Source: Pseudomonas neuropathica (lineage in GTDB: Bacteria; Pseudomonadota; Gammaproteobacteria; Pseudomonadales; Pseudomonadaceae). From it: DNA of 64,000 bases. Numbering within the stretch: the first letter of the stretch is position 1; each line of letters begins with the position of its first letter. A model generated the notes under the pieces. The model had not been told where the DNA came from. It ran no database searches and worked only from the letters and a program-made list of their open reading frames with translations. This document shows positions 44,003 through 55,125 of this stretch, piece after piece. The translations under genes and the position numbers were made by a program. Location of the stretch: NCBI RefSeq assembly GCF_015461835.1, contig NZ_JACOPX010000007.1, positions 1 to 64,000 on the forward strand, in the 5' to 3' direction.

Positions 44003-45556
44003 TCAGTATTTTCGAACGCGCAGGCAGCGCCACAGAGCCGCCACCATCAACACGCTCACCAACGCCCAACCCCACGCCTGCTGATTCTGCAAACCTTCCT
44101 GATACAACTGCGGCGCAATCCCCGCCCCGACAATAAACGTCAGCAACGCAATCTCCCGACGCGGCACGCTCACCGGCCGGCACAGATAAACCAGCGCTGG
44201 CAGCACAAACGCCATGCTCGGGAAACTGCGATAACGCGGATCGAAGACCATCTCCAGCATCATTACTGCTGCGGCAAAGCCTGTCGCCGCGACCAGCCAG
44301 CCCGCGCGGCGCTCCAATAGATTGAACGCCCGCTCACGCCAGCCAGTTCGCGCGCTCAGCGTCAGTGCCGCGTGTGCCAATACCAACAGATTCAGCGCCG
44401 TCAACAAGCCGACCCACAGCCACTCGCTGGCAAACCGCGTGGTCACTCGCGCCAGATCACCCCAGGCGCCGATCGAGCAAGCGGCGAGGGCGCCCAGCAG
44501 CGGCAATACCAACGCCGAGCGTGTAGTGCGAACGCGACCGCCGAGCATCAGCGTGCCAAGAAAAATCAACCCGCCGACCGCCAGCCATTCCTTCCAGTAC
44601 GGCACGTTGGTCACCGGCCCGGCGAGCACGCCCTTGTCCTGACGATCCGCGTCGTACAGCCCCCAGTAACCGCCCACCGCGCCTTCACTGCCGCGCTTCC
44701 ATGGCTGGTCAAACGCTTCGATCAGGTTGTAATGCCAGCCTTCCTTCTCGGCCATCGCGACAAAACCCCGAATGAACCTGGCCTCGTTGACCCGGCTCGG
44801 CAGGGCGGTCTCGCGTTGGCGGCCTTCGCTTGGCCAGCCGGTTTCGCCGATCATCACGTCTTTCGGTGCGAATTTATTACCGAACACCTGGCGCACATCC
44901 GCGACGTGTTGCAGGGCGACGTCGATGTTCGACGGATCATCTTCCCAGTACGGCAGCAAGTGAATAGTCAGAAAGTCCACCGCTGGCGCGACTTCAGGAT
45001 GCTTGAGCCAGAACTCCCAGACATCGGCGTACGTGACCGGTTGCTTGACCTGACTTTTGACCTTGTTGATCAATCGGGCCAGTTGCGCGCCGGTGACTTC
45101 CTTGCGCAGCAGCGCCTCGTTGCCGACGATCACTGCACTGACCACATCCGCGTTGGCGTTGGCCGATTTGATCAGCAGGTCGACTTCCTTTTCGGTGTCC
45201 ACCGGGTTGCTGTTGACCCACGCGCCGATCATCAATTTCAAGCCATGTTTGCGCGCCAGATCCGGCAGCGCTTCCAGGCCCGTCATCGAGTAAGTGCGTA
45301 TGCACTCAAAGCGTGTCGCCAGCAATGCGAGATCGGCGTCCATGCGCTCCGGGCGCAGTTTGAACGGCACGTCGAACGGCGATTGGTCTTTATCGAACGG
45401 GGTGTAGGAGGCGCACTGCAATTTATGCGTCGGGGTCGCGGCGTCGGGCAGGATCACCGGTTGGCCGAGGCCGTACCAGAAGCCGCCGAGGGCAAACAGC
45501 CCCAGCAGGCAGGCGAAGAGATAAGGCAGAAAAGGGAAGCGGGAGGTCGCGGACAT
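44003..45556 (-). CDS. Membrane GH17 family beta-glucan enzyme
   Basis: 517 residues from ATG 45556 (MSATSRFPFLPYLFACLLGLF). One N-terminal membrane anchor is followed by a GH17 barrel with acid/base Glu in VIVGNEALLRKEV and nucleophile Glu in MIGETGWPSEGRQRE. A block of about six or seven membrane helices ends the protein (from ~335). This architecture matches the Pseudomonas proteins annotated as beta-(1,6)-glucan synthase or beta-glucosyltransferase of cyclic or periplasmic glucan metabolism. The exact linkage made is not readable from sequence. Confidence 0.87.
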   Translation of the reverse strand: MSATSRFPFLPYLFACLLGLFALGGFWYGLGQPVILPDAATPTHKLQCASYTPFDKDQSPFDVPFKLRPERMDADLALLATRFECIRTYSMTGLEALPDLARKHGLKLMIGAWVNSNPVDTEKEVDLLIKSANANADVVSAVIVGNEALLRKEVTGAQLARLINKVKSQVKQPVTYADVWEFWLKHPEVAPAVDFLTIHLLPYWEDDPSNIDVALQHVADVRQVFGNKFAPKDVMIGETGWPSEGRQRETALPSRVNEARFIRGFVAMAEKEGWHYNLIEAFDQPWKRGSEGAVGGYWGLYDADRQDKGVLAGPVTNVPYWKEWLAVGGLIFLGTLMLGGRVRTTRSALVLPLLGALAACSIGAWGDLARVTTRFASEWLWVGLLTALNLLVLAHAALTLSARTGWRERAFNLLERRAGWLVAATGFAAAVMMLEMVFDPRYRSFPSMAFVLPALVYLCRPVSVPRREIALLTFIVGAGIAPQLYQEGLQNQQAWGWALVSVLMVAALWRCLRVRKY

Positions 45557-45884
45557 GGTCAGGCCGAGTGGCTGCAAAGCGACGCATGTTACCTGCATTT
45601 ATAGAGGGGTTGGTGGCCCGCATGATTTTGACATGCAAAGTTCGGGCGGATTATTTGGCGTCATTTATATAGCCGCGATTAATGGCCTTCTGATGTCGTT
45701 TCTCGTTGCCTTGAGGTCGCTGACAGAGCAGGTCGCTGCGGGCGTCAGGTTGATGATCGAAAGCGTCAGTACTCCGCTGGCGACGAACGAGTTTGCGGTC
45801 AGGCGTGATGGGGGCGCCGTGCACCATAACAATACGTTGACGCCGCCCGTCATCCGTCGGGCGCAGCATTTCGGGGAAGTAACG

Positions 45885-46736
45885 ATGAAGATGCGACGAC
45901 TTTTAGGCGCAAGTGCTGCTTTGGTGCTTGCGATGAGTTCCACTTTCGCCAGCGCAGAAAAACAGACCCTGAACATCGGTTACGTTGACGGCTGGTCCGA
46001 CAGCGTTGCGACCACCCACGTAGCGGCCGAAGTGATCAAGCAGAAACTCGGCTACGACGTGAAACTGCAAGCCGTTGCCACCGGGATCATGTGGCAGGGC
46101 GTAGCCACCGGCAAACTCGACGCCATGCTCTCGGCCTGGCTGCCCGTGACCCACGGCGAATACTGGACGAAAAACAAGGATCTGGTCGTCGATTACGGCC
46201 CGAACTTCAAGGATGCAAAAATCGGCCTGATCGTGCCTGAGTATGTGAAAGCCAAGTCGATTGAAGACCTGAAAACCGATGACACCTTCAAAAACCGTAT
46301 CGTCGGCATCGATGCCGGTTCAGGCGTGATGCTCAAGACCGATCAAGCGATCAAGGATTACGGCCTCGACAAATACAGCCTCAAAGCCAGTTCCGGTGCC
46401 GGCATGATTGCCGAATTGACCCGTGCCGAAAAGAAAAACGAATCCATCGCCGTCACCGGTTGGGTGCCGCACTGGATGTTCGCCAAGTGGAAACTGCGCT
46501 TCCTCGACGACCCGAAAGGCGTGTATGGCGCAGCTGAAACCGTGAACAGCATCGGCAGCAAAGAGCTGGCGACCAAGGCGCCGGAAGTGGCCAAGTTCCT
46601 GAAGAACTTCCAGTGGGCGTCGAAAGACGAAATCGGCGAAGTCATGCTGGCGATTCAGGACGGTGCCAAACCTGAAGCCGCGGCCAAGGATTGGGTGGCC
46701 AAACACCCGGATCGCGTGGCTGACTGGACCAAATAA
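45885..46736 (+). CDS. Glycine betaine/quaternary-amine-type ABC substrate-binding protein
   Basis: 283 residues from ATG 45885 with a signal peptide (MKMRRLLGASAALVLAMSSTFASA). The mature part begins EKQTLNIGYVDGWSDSVATTHVAAEV and contains AMLSAWLPVTHGEYW, GIDAGSGVM and VTGWVPHWMFAKWKLRFL, whose tryptophans fit an aromatic cage for quaternary amines (OpuAC/ProX type). No ATPase or permease gene is adjacent. The 328 bases upstream (45557-45884) hold an open frame without protein-like features; no motif was recognised there. Confidence 0.9.
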   Translation: MKMRRLLGASAALVLAMSSTFASAEKQTLNIGYVDGWSDSVATTHVAAEVIKQKLGYDVKLQAVATGIMWQGVATGKLDAMLSAWLPVTHGEYWTKNKDLVVDYGPNFKDAKIGLIVPEYVKAKSIEDLKTDDTFKNRIVGIDAGSGVMLKTDQAIKDYGLDKYSLKASSGAGMIAELTRAEKKNESIAVTGWVPHWMFAKWKLRFLDDPKGVYGAAETVNSIGSKELATKAPEVAKFLKNFQWASKDEIGEVMLAIQDGAKPEAAAKDWVAKHPDRVADWTK

Positions 46737-46755
46737 CCACAACACCGCCGCACCC

Positions 46756-46847
46756 CTGTAGGAGTGAGCCTGCTCGCGATAGCGTCCCGTCAGTTGATGA
46801 AAATATCGACTGATACAACGCCATCGCGAGCAGGCTCACTCCTACAG
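46756..46847. repeat. REPIN, class A: 25-bp perfect inverted repeat
   Basis: 46756-46780 and 46823-46847 are exact reverse complements (CTGTAGGAGTGAGCCTGCTC...). Confidence 0.9.
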
Positions 46848-46976
46848 TTTTTTATGTGTACCGAAGAATGGCGATTACGTCATGGCGTTCTACTACTAAG
46901 GTCGTCTGTTACCGCGCTCGCAGCCGCATACATTAGCTATGTTCCAACAATAATCTGTGCTGCGAGGATAAAAACA

Positions 46977-47288
46977 ATGAACGACAGCATTTACCTCTCG
47001 ATTCAAAACAGTCCCCGATTCAAGGAGCTGGTGCGAAAAAGGGAAAAGTTCGCCTGGATACTCTCGGCGATCATGCTCGGGCTTTACTCTGGCTTCATCC
47101 TGTTGATCGCTTACGGGCCGCATATTCTGGGCGCGAAACTCAGTCCTGAGTCCTCGATTACCTGGGGCATCCCGATTGGTGTCGGACTGATTCTTTCTGC
47201 ATTCATCCTCACCGCTATCTACGTGCGCCGCGCCAATGGCGAGTTTGACGACCTGAACAATGCGATTCTCAAGGAGGCTCAGCAATGA
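46977..47288 (+). CDS. yjcH: DUF485 membrane protein of the acetate permease pair (YjcH)
   Basis: 103 residues, [48 protein letters not shown], two membrane helices with a conserved FxELVRKR start. GAGGA precedes ATG 46977. The family sits directly before acetate symporter actP and is co-expressed with it; here the frames overlap by 4 bases (ATGA). Confidence 0.93.
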   Translation: MNDSIYLSIQNSPRFKELVRKREKFAWILSAIMLGLYSGFILLIAYGPHILGAKLSPESSITWGIPIGVGLILSAFILTAIYVRRANGEFDDLNNAILKEAQQ

Positions 47289-48943
47289 TCCGGCGTCTAC
47301 TGGCTTTATTGAGTGTTGCGGCTTTCGCGCCGAGTGTCTGGGCGGCTGACGCGTTGACGGGGGAGGTAGCTAAACAGCCGCTGAACATTCCCGCGATCCT
47401 GATGTTCGTGGCGTTCGTCGGTGCGACGCTCTACATCACCTACTGGGCCTCGAAGAAAAACAACTCGGCGGCCGACTACTATGCGGCGGGCGGCAAGATC
47501 ACCGGTTTCCAGAATGGTCTGGCAATTGCCGGTGACTACATGTCGGCGGCGTCCTTCCTGGGGATTTCCGCGCTGGTATTCACCTCCGGCTACGATGGCC
47601 TGATCTACTCGATCGGCTTCCTGGTGGGCTGGCCGATCATTCTGTTTCTGATCGCCGAGCGTCTGCGTAACCTGGGTAAATACACCTTTGCCGACGTGGC
47701 GTCCTACCGCCTCGGGCAAACCCAGATCCGCACCCTGTCTGCCTGTGGTTCGCTGGTGGTGGTGGCGTTCTACCTGATCGCGCAAATGGTTGGTGCTGGC
47801 AAGTTGATCCAGTTGTTGTTCGGTCTGGACTACCACGTCGCGGTGATTCTGGTCGGTGTGCTGATGTGCATGTACGTGCTGTTCGGCGGCATGCTGGCGA
47901 CCACCTGGGTACAGATCATCAAAGCTGTGCTGTTGCTGTCCGGTGCCTCGTTCATGGCGCTGATGGTGATGAAGCACGTAGGCTTCGACTTCAACACGCT
48001 GTTCTCCGAAGCGATCAAGGTTCACGCCAAAGGCGAAGCGATCATGAGCCCGGGCGGTCTGGTCAAGGATCCGATTTCGGCCTTCTCGCTGGGTCTGGCG
48101 CTGATGTTCGGTACCGCTGGCCTGCCACACATTCTGATGCGCTTCTTCACCGTGAGCGACGCAAAAGAAGCCCGCAAGAGCGTGCTCTACGCGACCGGTT
48201 TCATTGGCTACTTCTACATTCTGACCTTCATCATCGGCTTCGGCGCGATCCTGTTGGTCAGCACTAACCCGGCCTTCAAAGATGCGGCTGGCGCGCTGTT
48301 GGGCGGCAACAACATGGCGGCGGTGCATTTGGCCAACGCGGTCGGTGGCAGTATCTTCCTCGGCTTTATCTCGGCGGTGGCGTTCGCGACCATTCTGGCG
48401 GTTGTGGCAGGCCTGACGCTGGCCGGTGCTTCGGCGGTTTCTCACGACCTGTATGCGAGTGTGATCAAGAAGGGCAAGGCGAACGAGAAGGACGAGATTC
48501 GTGTCTCGAAGATCACCACCATTGCCTTGGCAGTGTTGGCGATTGGCTTGGGCATTCTGTTCGAAAGCCAGAACATTGCATTCATGGTGGGCCTGGCGTT
48601 CTCGATCGCGGCGAGCTGTAACTTCCCGGTGCTGCTGCTTTCGATGTACTGGAAGAAGCTGACCACTCGTGGTGCGATGATTGGCGGCTGGTTGGGTCTG
48701 GTGAGTGCGGTTGGCTTGATGATCCTTGGCCCGACCATCTGGGTGCAGATTCTGCATCATGAGAAGGCGATCTTCCCTTACGAGTATCCGGCGTTGTTCT
48801 CGATGATCATTGCGTTTGTGGGGATCTGGTTCTTCTCGATCACTGACAAGTCGGCGGCTGCGGATAAAGAGCGGGCGCTGTTCTTCCCGCAGTTTGTGCG
48901 TTCGCAGACTGGGTTGGGGGCGAGTGGGGCGGTTTCGCATTGA
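47285..48943 (+). CDS. actP: Cation/acetate symporter ActP
   Basis: 552-residue sodium:solute symporter for acetate and related short acids. A signal-like N-terminus ([16 protein letters not shown]) is followed by about 13 helices, with the SSF features [36 protein letters not shown] and [25 protein letters not shown]. Length fits ActP. acs is not in the window. Confidence 0.95.
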   Translation: MIRRLLALLSVAAFAPSVWAADALTGEVAKQPLNIPAILMFVAFVGATLYITYWASKKNNSAADYYAAGGKITGFQNGLAIAGDYMSAASFLGISALVFTSGYDGLIYSIGFLVGWPIILFLIAERLRNLGKYTFADVASYRLGQTQIRTLSACGSLVVVAFYLIAQMVGAGKLIQLLFGLDYHVAVILVGVLMCMYVLFGGMLATTWVQIIKAVLLLSGASFMALMVMKHVGFDFNTLFSEAIKVHAKGEAIMSPGGLVKDPISAFSLGLALMFGTAGLPHILMRFFTVSDAKEARKSVLYATGFIGYFYILTFIIGFGAILLVSTNPAFKDAAGALLGGNNMAAVHLANAVGGSIFLGFISAVAFATILAVVAGLTLAGASAVSHDLYASVIKKGKANEKDEIRVSKITTIALAVLAIGLGILFESQNIAFMVGLAFSIAASCNFPVLLLSMYWKKLTTRGAMIGGWLGLVSAVGLMILGPTIWVQILHHEKAIFPYEYPALFSMIIAFVGIWFFSITDKSAAADKERALFFPQFVRSQTGLGASGAVSH

Positions 48944-48972
48944 TGGTTTGATGGTTTTTTAATGTTGTGCTG

Positions 48973-49004
48973 AATGCCCCGGTTGAGAGATCGGGGCATT
49001 TTTA
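48973..49004 (+). terminator. Intrinsic terminator after actP
   Basis: AATGCCCCG (48973-48981) pairs with CGGGGCATT (48992-49000), followed by TTTA. Confidence 0.8.
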
Positions 49005-49044
49005 TTGGGCGGTTATCGGACTTTGGTGTGTTTTTTATTGGGTG

Positions 49045-49886
49045 TATATCCGTTGCTGCGGTAACGGCTGATTAGGGTTTCGCCCTTACGGCGACTCACT
49101 TTTTTTCAAACGCCAAAAAAAGTAAGCAAAAAACGCTTGCTCCTACGTCCGGCCCGCTCGCTGGGGCTCGGGGTTCCTTCGCTGCGGGATCGATCCGGGC
49201 GCAGTGCCTACGGTTTGCTTCGCTGCACCTCCTCTCGCTGTGTTTGGCTTCGCCAAACGGTCGCTGCGCTCCCACGCCCGGATCAATCCCTCCACTCAGC
49301 CTTCCGACGTCGCTTACAGATCAAGAGCTGCAGCCGAGCTAACGCTCATCCTGTTGAGTGGTGAAGAGCGTGTGTTCGGCTTTGGTTCGGTGGTGGATTT
49401 GCCCCTCACCCCAGCCCTCTCCCGAGGGAGAGGGAGCCGATTTGTGAGCTTTTCAGAGTCTGAGTTCAACGCGGTATCGCACGTCGGCGTACCTCTACCA
49501 AACCACTCGGTCAGTCCCCTCTCCCTCCGGGAGAGGGCTAGGGTGAGGGGCTCTTGATCTGGCTTTTGATCTTGCTTTGGCTTTGGCTTTGGCTTTTGAT
49601 CTTTTGCCCCATCGGCAGGCCGAGCGAAGGTGTTCATCCGGGGGTTAGGCGCGCAGCGCCGTGCGGCGCAGCCGCATTCATCGAGAGGAGGTGCAGCGAA
49701 GCAAACCGTAGGCGATGCCCCCGGATGGACACCGTAGCGAGGGAACACTGAGCCTCAGCGAAGTGCCGTACGCCAGGGGCAAAGCCTTTTGCTTACTTTT
49801 CGCTGGGCCGGCACTCCGGCGTCTGGAAAAGTGAGTCGCTGTAAGAGCGAAACCGCCAGCGGCAGCAACCGCAGAAACGGATATGC
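49045..49886. repeat. Large nested inverted-repeat island, no gene
   Basis: An outer imperfect inverted repeat has arms at about 49045-49330 and 49600-49886. Shared words are TATCCGTTTCTGCGGT-like ends, GGTTTCGC-CTTAC-GCGACTCACTTTT, and CCTACGGTTTGCTTCGCTGC. Inside it is a class C palindrome pair (49402-49435 and 49515-49550). Short open frames occur but none looks like a protein. It lies between the actP terminator and gltA. Confidence 0.8.
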
Positions 49887-49925
49887 CCCAAATCCAATCC
49901 AAAACCGCAATCACAGCCACAAACA

Positions 49926-49953
49926 AAAACGGCCCCTATATAAATAGAGGCCG
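49926..49953 (-). terminator. Intrinsic terminator after gltA
   Basis: 49926-49937 pairs with 49942-49953 with one mismatch (AACGGCCCCTAT / ATAGAGGCCGTT). Read on the minus strand it ends in TTTTTGT. Confidence 0.75.
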
Positions 49954-49992
49954 TTCCCGGTACAACTTTAAAACGTCATCGCAAGACAAGTC

Positions 49993-51282
<1,290 letters not shown>

Positions 51283-51339
51283 GTGGCCTCCTATTTATGC
51301 TTGAACCATCAGACAGACCCCCCACGCAGGGCCCGCACC

Positions 51340-51367
51340 ACTATAGTGAGATAAATTCGAATGTCAA
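51340..51367 (-). promoter_or_regulatory. Sigma-70 promoter of gltA
   Basis: On the minus strand TTGACA (51367-51362) and TATAGT (51345-51340) are separated by 16 bases, close to consensus, about 60 bases before the gltA start. Confidence 0.7.
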
Positions 51368-51481
51368 TTTGCCTAAAGTCTTGCTCCAGAAGGCTTTAAG
51401 CGCACTTTTTCCTCGAAATTGACTGCCATTTACGCCTTTTATACGACTTGTGCAATCAGCTATTTGGGGTAGGTGATTGCG

Positions 51482-51510
51482 TTGTCATTAGTAGCCTAAC
51501 TGTCTATACT
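51482..51510 (+). promoter_or_regulatory. Sigma-70 promoter of the sdh-suc operon
   Basis: TTGTCA (51482-51487) and TATACT (51505-51510) with a 17-base spacer. Transcription would start near 51517, leaving about a 130-base leader before sdhC. An A8 run at 51634-51641, just before the GTG, fits the AAnAAnAA pattern of Hfq/Crc target sites. Confidence 0.65.
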
Positions 51511-51645
51511 CGGCCACCGACCGCCAAGGGCTTTTGGGCTTGCTTTCATTGGGGGTCGCATCCCTGGGTGGTGGTTACCTGACCAGTGCACTCCCCAACA
51601 ACTTTGCCCTGATTGTTAGGGGCTCTTCAGTGTGAAAAAAAAGCC

Positions 51646-52020
51646 GTGAAAAGCCAACGACCTGTAAACCTAGACCTAAGGACCATCAAACTCCCAGTCA
51701 CTGCTTACACGTCCATTCTTCACCGTATCTCCGGTGTCATCCTCTTCGTGTGTCTTGCCATCATGCTTTATGCATTGGACAAGTCGCTCAGCTCCGAGGA
51801 AGGCTTCGGTCAGGTGAAAGCGTGTCTGACCAGTCCGCTAGCCAAGCTAGTGATTTGGGGCATCCTGTCCGCTCTGCTGTATCACCTGGTAGCCGGTGTG
51901 CGCCATTTGATCATGGACATGGGCATCGGTGAGACGCTGGAAGGCGGCAAGCTGGGCTCGAAAATCGTTATCGCCGTTTCCGTGGTGGTAATCGTTCTGG
52001 CAGGAGTTTGGATATGGTAA
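51646..52020 (+). CDS. sdhC: Succinate dehydrogenase cytochrome b556 subunit SdhC
   Basis: 124-residue three-helix membrane anchor from GTG 51646 (MKSQRPVNLDLRTIKLP). The quinone/heme motifs SILHRISGV and LYHLVAGVRHLIMDMG (heme His) are visible. An in-frame TTG at 51613 would add eleven atypical residues. First gene of sdhCDAB. Confidence 0.95.
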   Translation: MKSQRPVNLDLRTIKLPVTAYTSILHRISGVILFVCLAIMLYALDKSLSSEEGFGQVKACLTSPLAKLVIWGILSALLYHLVAGVRHLIMDMGIGETLEGGKLGSKIVIAVSVVVIVLAGVWIW

Positions 52021-52382
52021 CTAACGTCACGAACCTGTCGCGTTCGGGCCTCTATGACTGGATGGCGCAACGTGTGTCTGCGGTCGTTCTCGCGGCTTAC
52101 TTCATCTTTCTGATCGGATACGTCGTGGCCCACCCTGGCCTCGAGTATGCCCAGTGGCATGAACTGTTCGCCCACAACGGGATGCGTATTTTCAGCCTCC
52201 TGGCCCTTGTTGCTCTGGGCGCTCACGCCTGGGTCGGCATGTGGACCATCGCGACTGACTACCTGACGCCAATGGCGTTCGGCAAGTCCGCAACGGCGAT
52301 ACGTTTCCTTTTCCAGGCAGTATGCGGCGTTGCGATGTTCGCTTACTTCGTCTGGGGTGTGCAGATTCTCTGGGGTATCTGA
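52014..52382 (+). CDS. sdhD: Succinate dehydrogenase membrane anchor SdhD
   Basis: 122 residues from ATG 52014, overlapping the sdhC stop; CAGGAG 8 bases upstream supports it. Three helices; QRVSAVVLAAYFIFL and GAHAWVGMWTIATDYL hold the heme/quinone residues. Confidence 0.95.
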   Translation: MVTNVTNLSRSGLYDWMAQRVSAVVLAAYFIFLIGYVVAHPGLEYAQWHELFAHNGMRIFSLLALVALGAHAWVGMWTIATDYLTPMAFGKSATAIRFLFQAVCGVAMFAYFVWGVQILWGI

Positions 52383-52385
52383 GTC

Positions 52386-54158
52386 ATGGCTAACATTCCA
52401 ACGATTTCTTTCGACGCCATCATTATTGGTGGTGGCGGTGCCGGCATGCGCGCTGCGCTGCAACTGGCACAGGGCGGTCACAAGACTGCCGTGATCACCA
52501 AGGTTTTCCCGACCCGTTCGCACACTGTATCCGCCCAGGGCGGCATCACCTGCGCAATCGCGTCCGCTGACCCGAACGATGACTGGCGCTGGCACATGTA
52601 CGATACCGTCAAGGGCTCCGACTACATCGGTGACCAGGACGCTATCGAATACATGTGTCAGGAAGGCCCGGCTGCCGTGTTTGAGCTGGACCACATGGGT
52701 CTGCCGTTCTCGCGTACCGAGCAAGGCCGTATCTACCAGCGTCCGTTCGGTGGTCAGTCCAAGGATTACGGCAAGGGCGGTCAGGCTGCACGTACTTGCG
52801 CCGCTTCCGACCGTACCGGCCACGCCCTGCTGCACACCCTTTATCAGGGCAACCTGAAAGCCGGTACCACGTTCCTGAACGAGTACTACGCTGTCGACCT
52901 GGTGAAAAACCAGGAAGGCGACTTCGTCGGTGTGATCGCGATCTGCATCGAAACTGGCGAAACTTCCTACATCCGCGCGAAAGCCACCGTATTGGCTACC
53001 GGCGGTGCTGGTCGTATCTACGCTTCCACCACCAACGCCCTGATCAACACCGGTGACGGCGTCGGCATGGCTCTGCGTGCTGGCGTACCGGTACAAGACA
53101 TTGAAATGTGGCAGTTCCACCCGACCGGCATCGCCGGCGCCGGTGTACTGGTTACCGAAGGTTGCCGTGGTGAAGGTGGTTACCTGATCAACAAGCACGG
53201 CGAGCGTTTCATGGAGCGTTATGCTCCGAACGCCAAAGACCTTGCCGGTCGTGACGTGGTTGCTCGCTCGATGGTTAAAGAAATCATCGCCGGCAACGGT
53301 TGCGGTCCGAATGGCGACCACGTAATGCTCAAACTCGACCACTTGGGCGAGGAAGTGCTGCACAGCCGTCTGCCAGGCATCTGCGAACTGTCGAAGACGT
53401 TCGCTCACGTTGACCCTGTTGTTGCGCCGGTTCCGGTTGTTCCGACTTGCCACTATATGATGGGCGGCGTTGCCACCAACATCCACGGCCAGGCGATCAC
53501 CCAGAACGCCGAAGGCGTGGATCAGATCATCCCTGGTCTGTTCGCAGTAGGTGAAGTGGCTTGCGTATCGGTGCACGGTGCCAACCGTCTGGGCGGCAAC
53601 TCGCTGCTCGACCTGGTGGTATTCGGCCGCGCTGCCGGCCTGCACCTGGAAAAAGCGCTGACTGATGGCATCGAATACGACGACGCTACCGAAGCCGACA
53701 TCGAAGCTGCCCTGTCGCGTCTGAACGCGCTGAACAGCCGTACTGATGGCGAAGATGTGGCAACCCTGCGTCGCGAGCTGCAAAGCTGCATGCAGAACTA
53801 CTTCGGCGTATTCCGTACCGGCGAATACATGCAGAAAGGTATCGCTCAGCTCGCTGACCTGCGTACCCGCATCGCCAACGTGAAGATCAACGATAAGTCG
53901 CAGGCGTTCAACACTGCACGTATCGAAGCGCTGGAACTGCAAAACCTGCTGGAAGTGGCTGAAGCTACCGCCATCGCGGCCGAAGTACGTAAAGAGTCCC
54001 GCGGTGCTCACGCCCGTGAAGACTTTGAAGATCGTGATGACGAAAACTGGCTGTGCCACACCCTGTACTTCCCGGGTGACAAGCGCGTCACCAAGCGTGC
54101 CGTGAACTTCTCGCCGAAGACTGTTCCGACTTTCGAACCTAAAGTCCGGACTTATTAA
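52386..54158 (+). CDS. sdhA: Succinate dehydrogenase flavoprotein subunit SdhA
   Basis: 590 residues: FAD Rossmann start [20 protein letters not shown], the FAD-linking histidine H46 in [12 protein letters not shown], and active-site segments [29 protein letters not shown] and [18 protein letters not shown]. Oxidises succinate to fumarate on the inner face of the membrane. Confidence 0.98.
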   Translation: MANIPTISFDAIIIGGGGAGMRAALQLAQGGHKTAVITKVFPTRSHTVSAQGGITCAIASADPNDDWRWHMYDTVKGSDYIGDQDAIEYMCQEGPAAVFELDHMGLPFSRTEQGRIYQRPFGGQSKDYGKGGQAARTCAASDRTGHALLHTLYQGNLKAGTTFLNEYYAVDLVKNQEGDFVGVIAICIETGETSYIRAKATVLATGGAGRIYASTTNALINTGDGVGMALRAGVPVQDIEMWQFHPTGIAGAGVLVTEGCRGEGGYLINKHGERFMERYAPNAKDLAGRDVVARSMVKEIIAGNGCGPNGDHVMLKLDHLGEEVLHSRLPGICELSKTFAHVDPVVAPVPVVPTCHYMMGGVATNIHGQAITQNAEGVDQIIPGLFAVGEVACVSVHGANRLGGNSLLDLVVFGRAAGLHLEKALTDGIEYDDATEADIEAALSRLNALNSRTDGEDVATLRRELQSCMQNYFGVFRTGEYMQKGIAQLADLRTRIANVKINDKSQAFNTARIEALELQNLLEVAEATAIAAEVRKESRGAHAREDFEDRDDENWLCHTLYFPGDKRVTKRAVNFSPKTVPTFEPKVRTY

Positions 54159-54169
54159 GGGTGACCGCC

Positions 54170-54874
54170 ATGTTGAATGTCAGTGTTTATCGCTACAACC
54201 CTGATCAGGACGCTGCGCCGTTCATGCAGGAATTCCAGGTCGATACCGGTGGTAAAGACCTGATGGTGCTGGACGTGCTGGCCCTGATCAAAGAGCAGGA
54301 CGAGGGTTTCTCCTATCGTCGCTCTTGCCGTGAAGGCGTCTGCGGCTCCGACGGCATGAACATCAACGGTAAAAACGGTCTGGCGTGCATCACGCCGCTG
54401 TCCGCCGTTGTAAAAGGTAACAAGCTGATCGTTCGTCCGCTGCCAGGCTTGCCGGTTATCCGTGACCTGGTCGTCGATATGAGCATCTTCTACAAGCAAT
54501 ACGAGAAGGTGAAGCCTTACCTGCAGAACGACACGCCGGCTCCGGCCATCGAGCGTCTGCAGTCGCCAGAAGAGCGTGAAAAACTCGACGGTCTGTACGA
54601 GTGCATCCTGTGCGCTTGCTGCTCGACCTCTTGCCCGTCCTTCTGGTGGAACCCGGACAAGTTCCTGGGTCCAGCTGCGCTGCTGCAAGCTTATCGCTTC
54701 CTGGCAGACAGCCGTGACACCAAGACATCCGAGCGTCTGGCTTCGCTTGATGACCCGTTCAGCGTCTTCCGCTGCCGGGGCATCATGAACTGCGTCAACG
54801 TATGTCCGAAAGGCCTGAACCCGACTAAGGCCATCGGTCACATCCGTAACATGCTGCTTTCGAGCGGCGTGTGA
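54170..54874 (+). CDS. sdhB: Succinate dehydrogenase iron-sulfur subunit SdhB
   Basis: 234 residues from ATG 54170 (MLNVSVYRYNPDQD). The [2Fe-2S] cysteines are in CREGVCGSDGMNINGKNGLAC, the [4Fe-4S] in CILCACCSTSCPS and the [3Fe-4S] in CRGIMNCVNVCPKGL. GTG 54161 is in frame, but AAGGGTG nearby fits the ATG better. Confidence 0.97.
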   Translation: MLNVSVYRYNPDQDAAPFMQEFQVDTGGKDLMVLDVLALIKEQDEGFSYRRSCREGVCGSDGMNINGKNGLACITPLSAVVKGNKLIVRPLPGLPVIRDLVVDMSIFYKQYEKVKPYLQNDTPAPAIERLQSPEEREKLDGLYECILCACCSTSCPSFWWNPDKFLGPAALLQAYRFLADSRDTKTSERLASLDDPFSVFRCRGIMNCVNVCPKGLNPTKAIGHIRNMLLSSGV

Positions 54875-54911
54875 TTCAGCTGCTGTAACCGCTGTACCGT
54901 AGAGGCTGTGG

Positions 54912-55018
54912 CGCGGGCTTCAACCCGCGTCATGGCTATAACCAGAGCAGTAGCCACAAGCTGCCGCTCTTATTTTGAAGAAATGAGACAAGCAGGGGCA
55001 TCCGGGCTGGTACCCGGA
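54912..55018 (+). other. Intercistronic hairpins between sdhB and sucA
   Basis: CGCGGG (54912-54917) pairs with CCCGCG (54924-54929), and TCCGGG (55001-55006) with CCCGGA (55013-55018). Neither has a T run, so they look like RNA processing or stabilising hairpins within the long operon rather than terminators. No gene is seen in 54875-55125. Confidence 0.45.
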
Positions 55019-55125
55019 CTATCAGTGTGATCCTAAGTGGCTTGTTTTAGTCGCTGCATTCGGACTTCTGCAAGTTTGCTCGGTGTCGACATCGATGGTG
55101 TTCCCCTAACCGAGGGTGACCAAGC

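Noticed and set aside
45555..45884. N-terminal extension of the betaine-type binding protein
   Set aside because: The open frame continues upstream, but ATG 45885 is followed by a perfect signal peptide, so the extension would bury it.
49137..49926. Short frames in the inverted-repeat island
   Set aside because: They follow repeat structure on both strands, carry no ribosome sites, and have no protein-like composition.
51882..54059. 725-codon minus-strand frame over sdhD and sdhA
   Set aside because: Antisense to conserved TCA genes, with no ribosome site and no domain.
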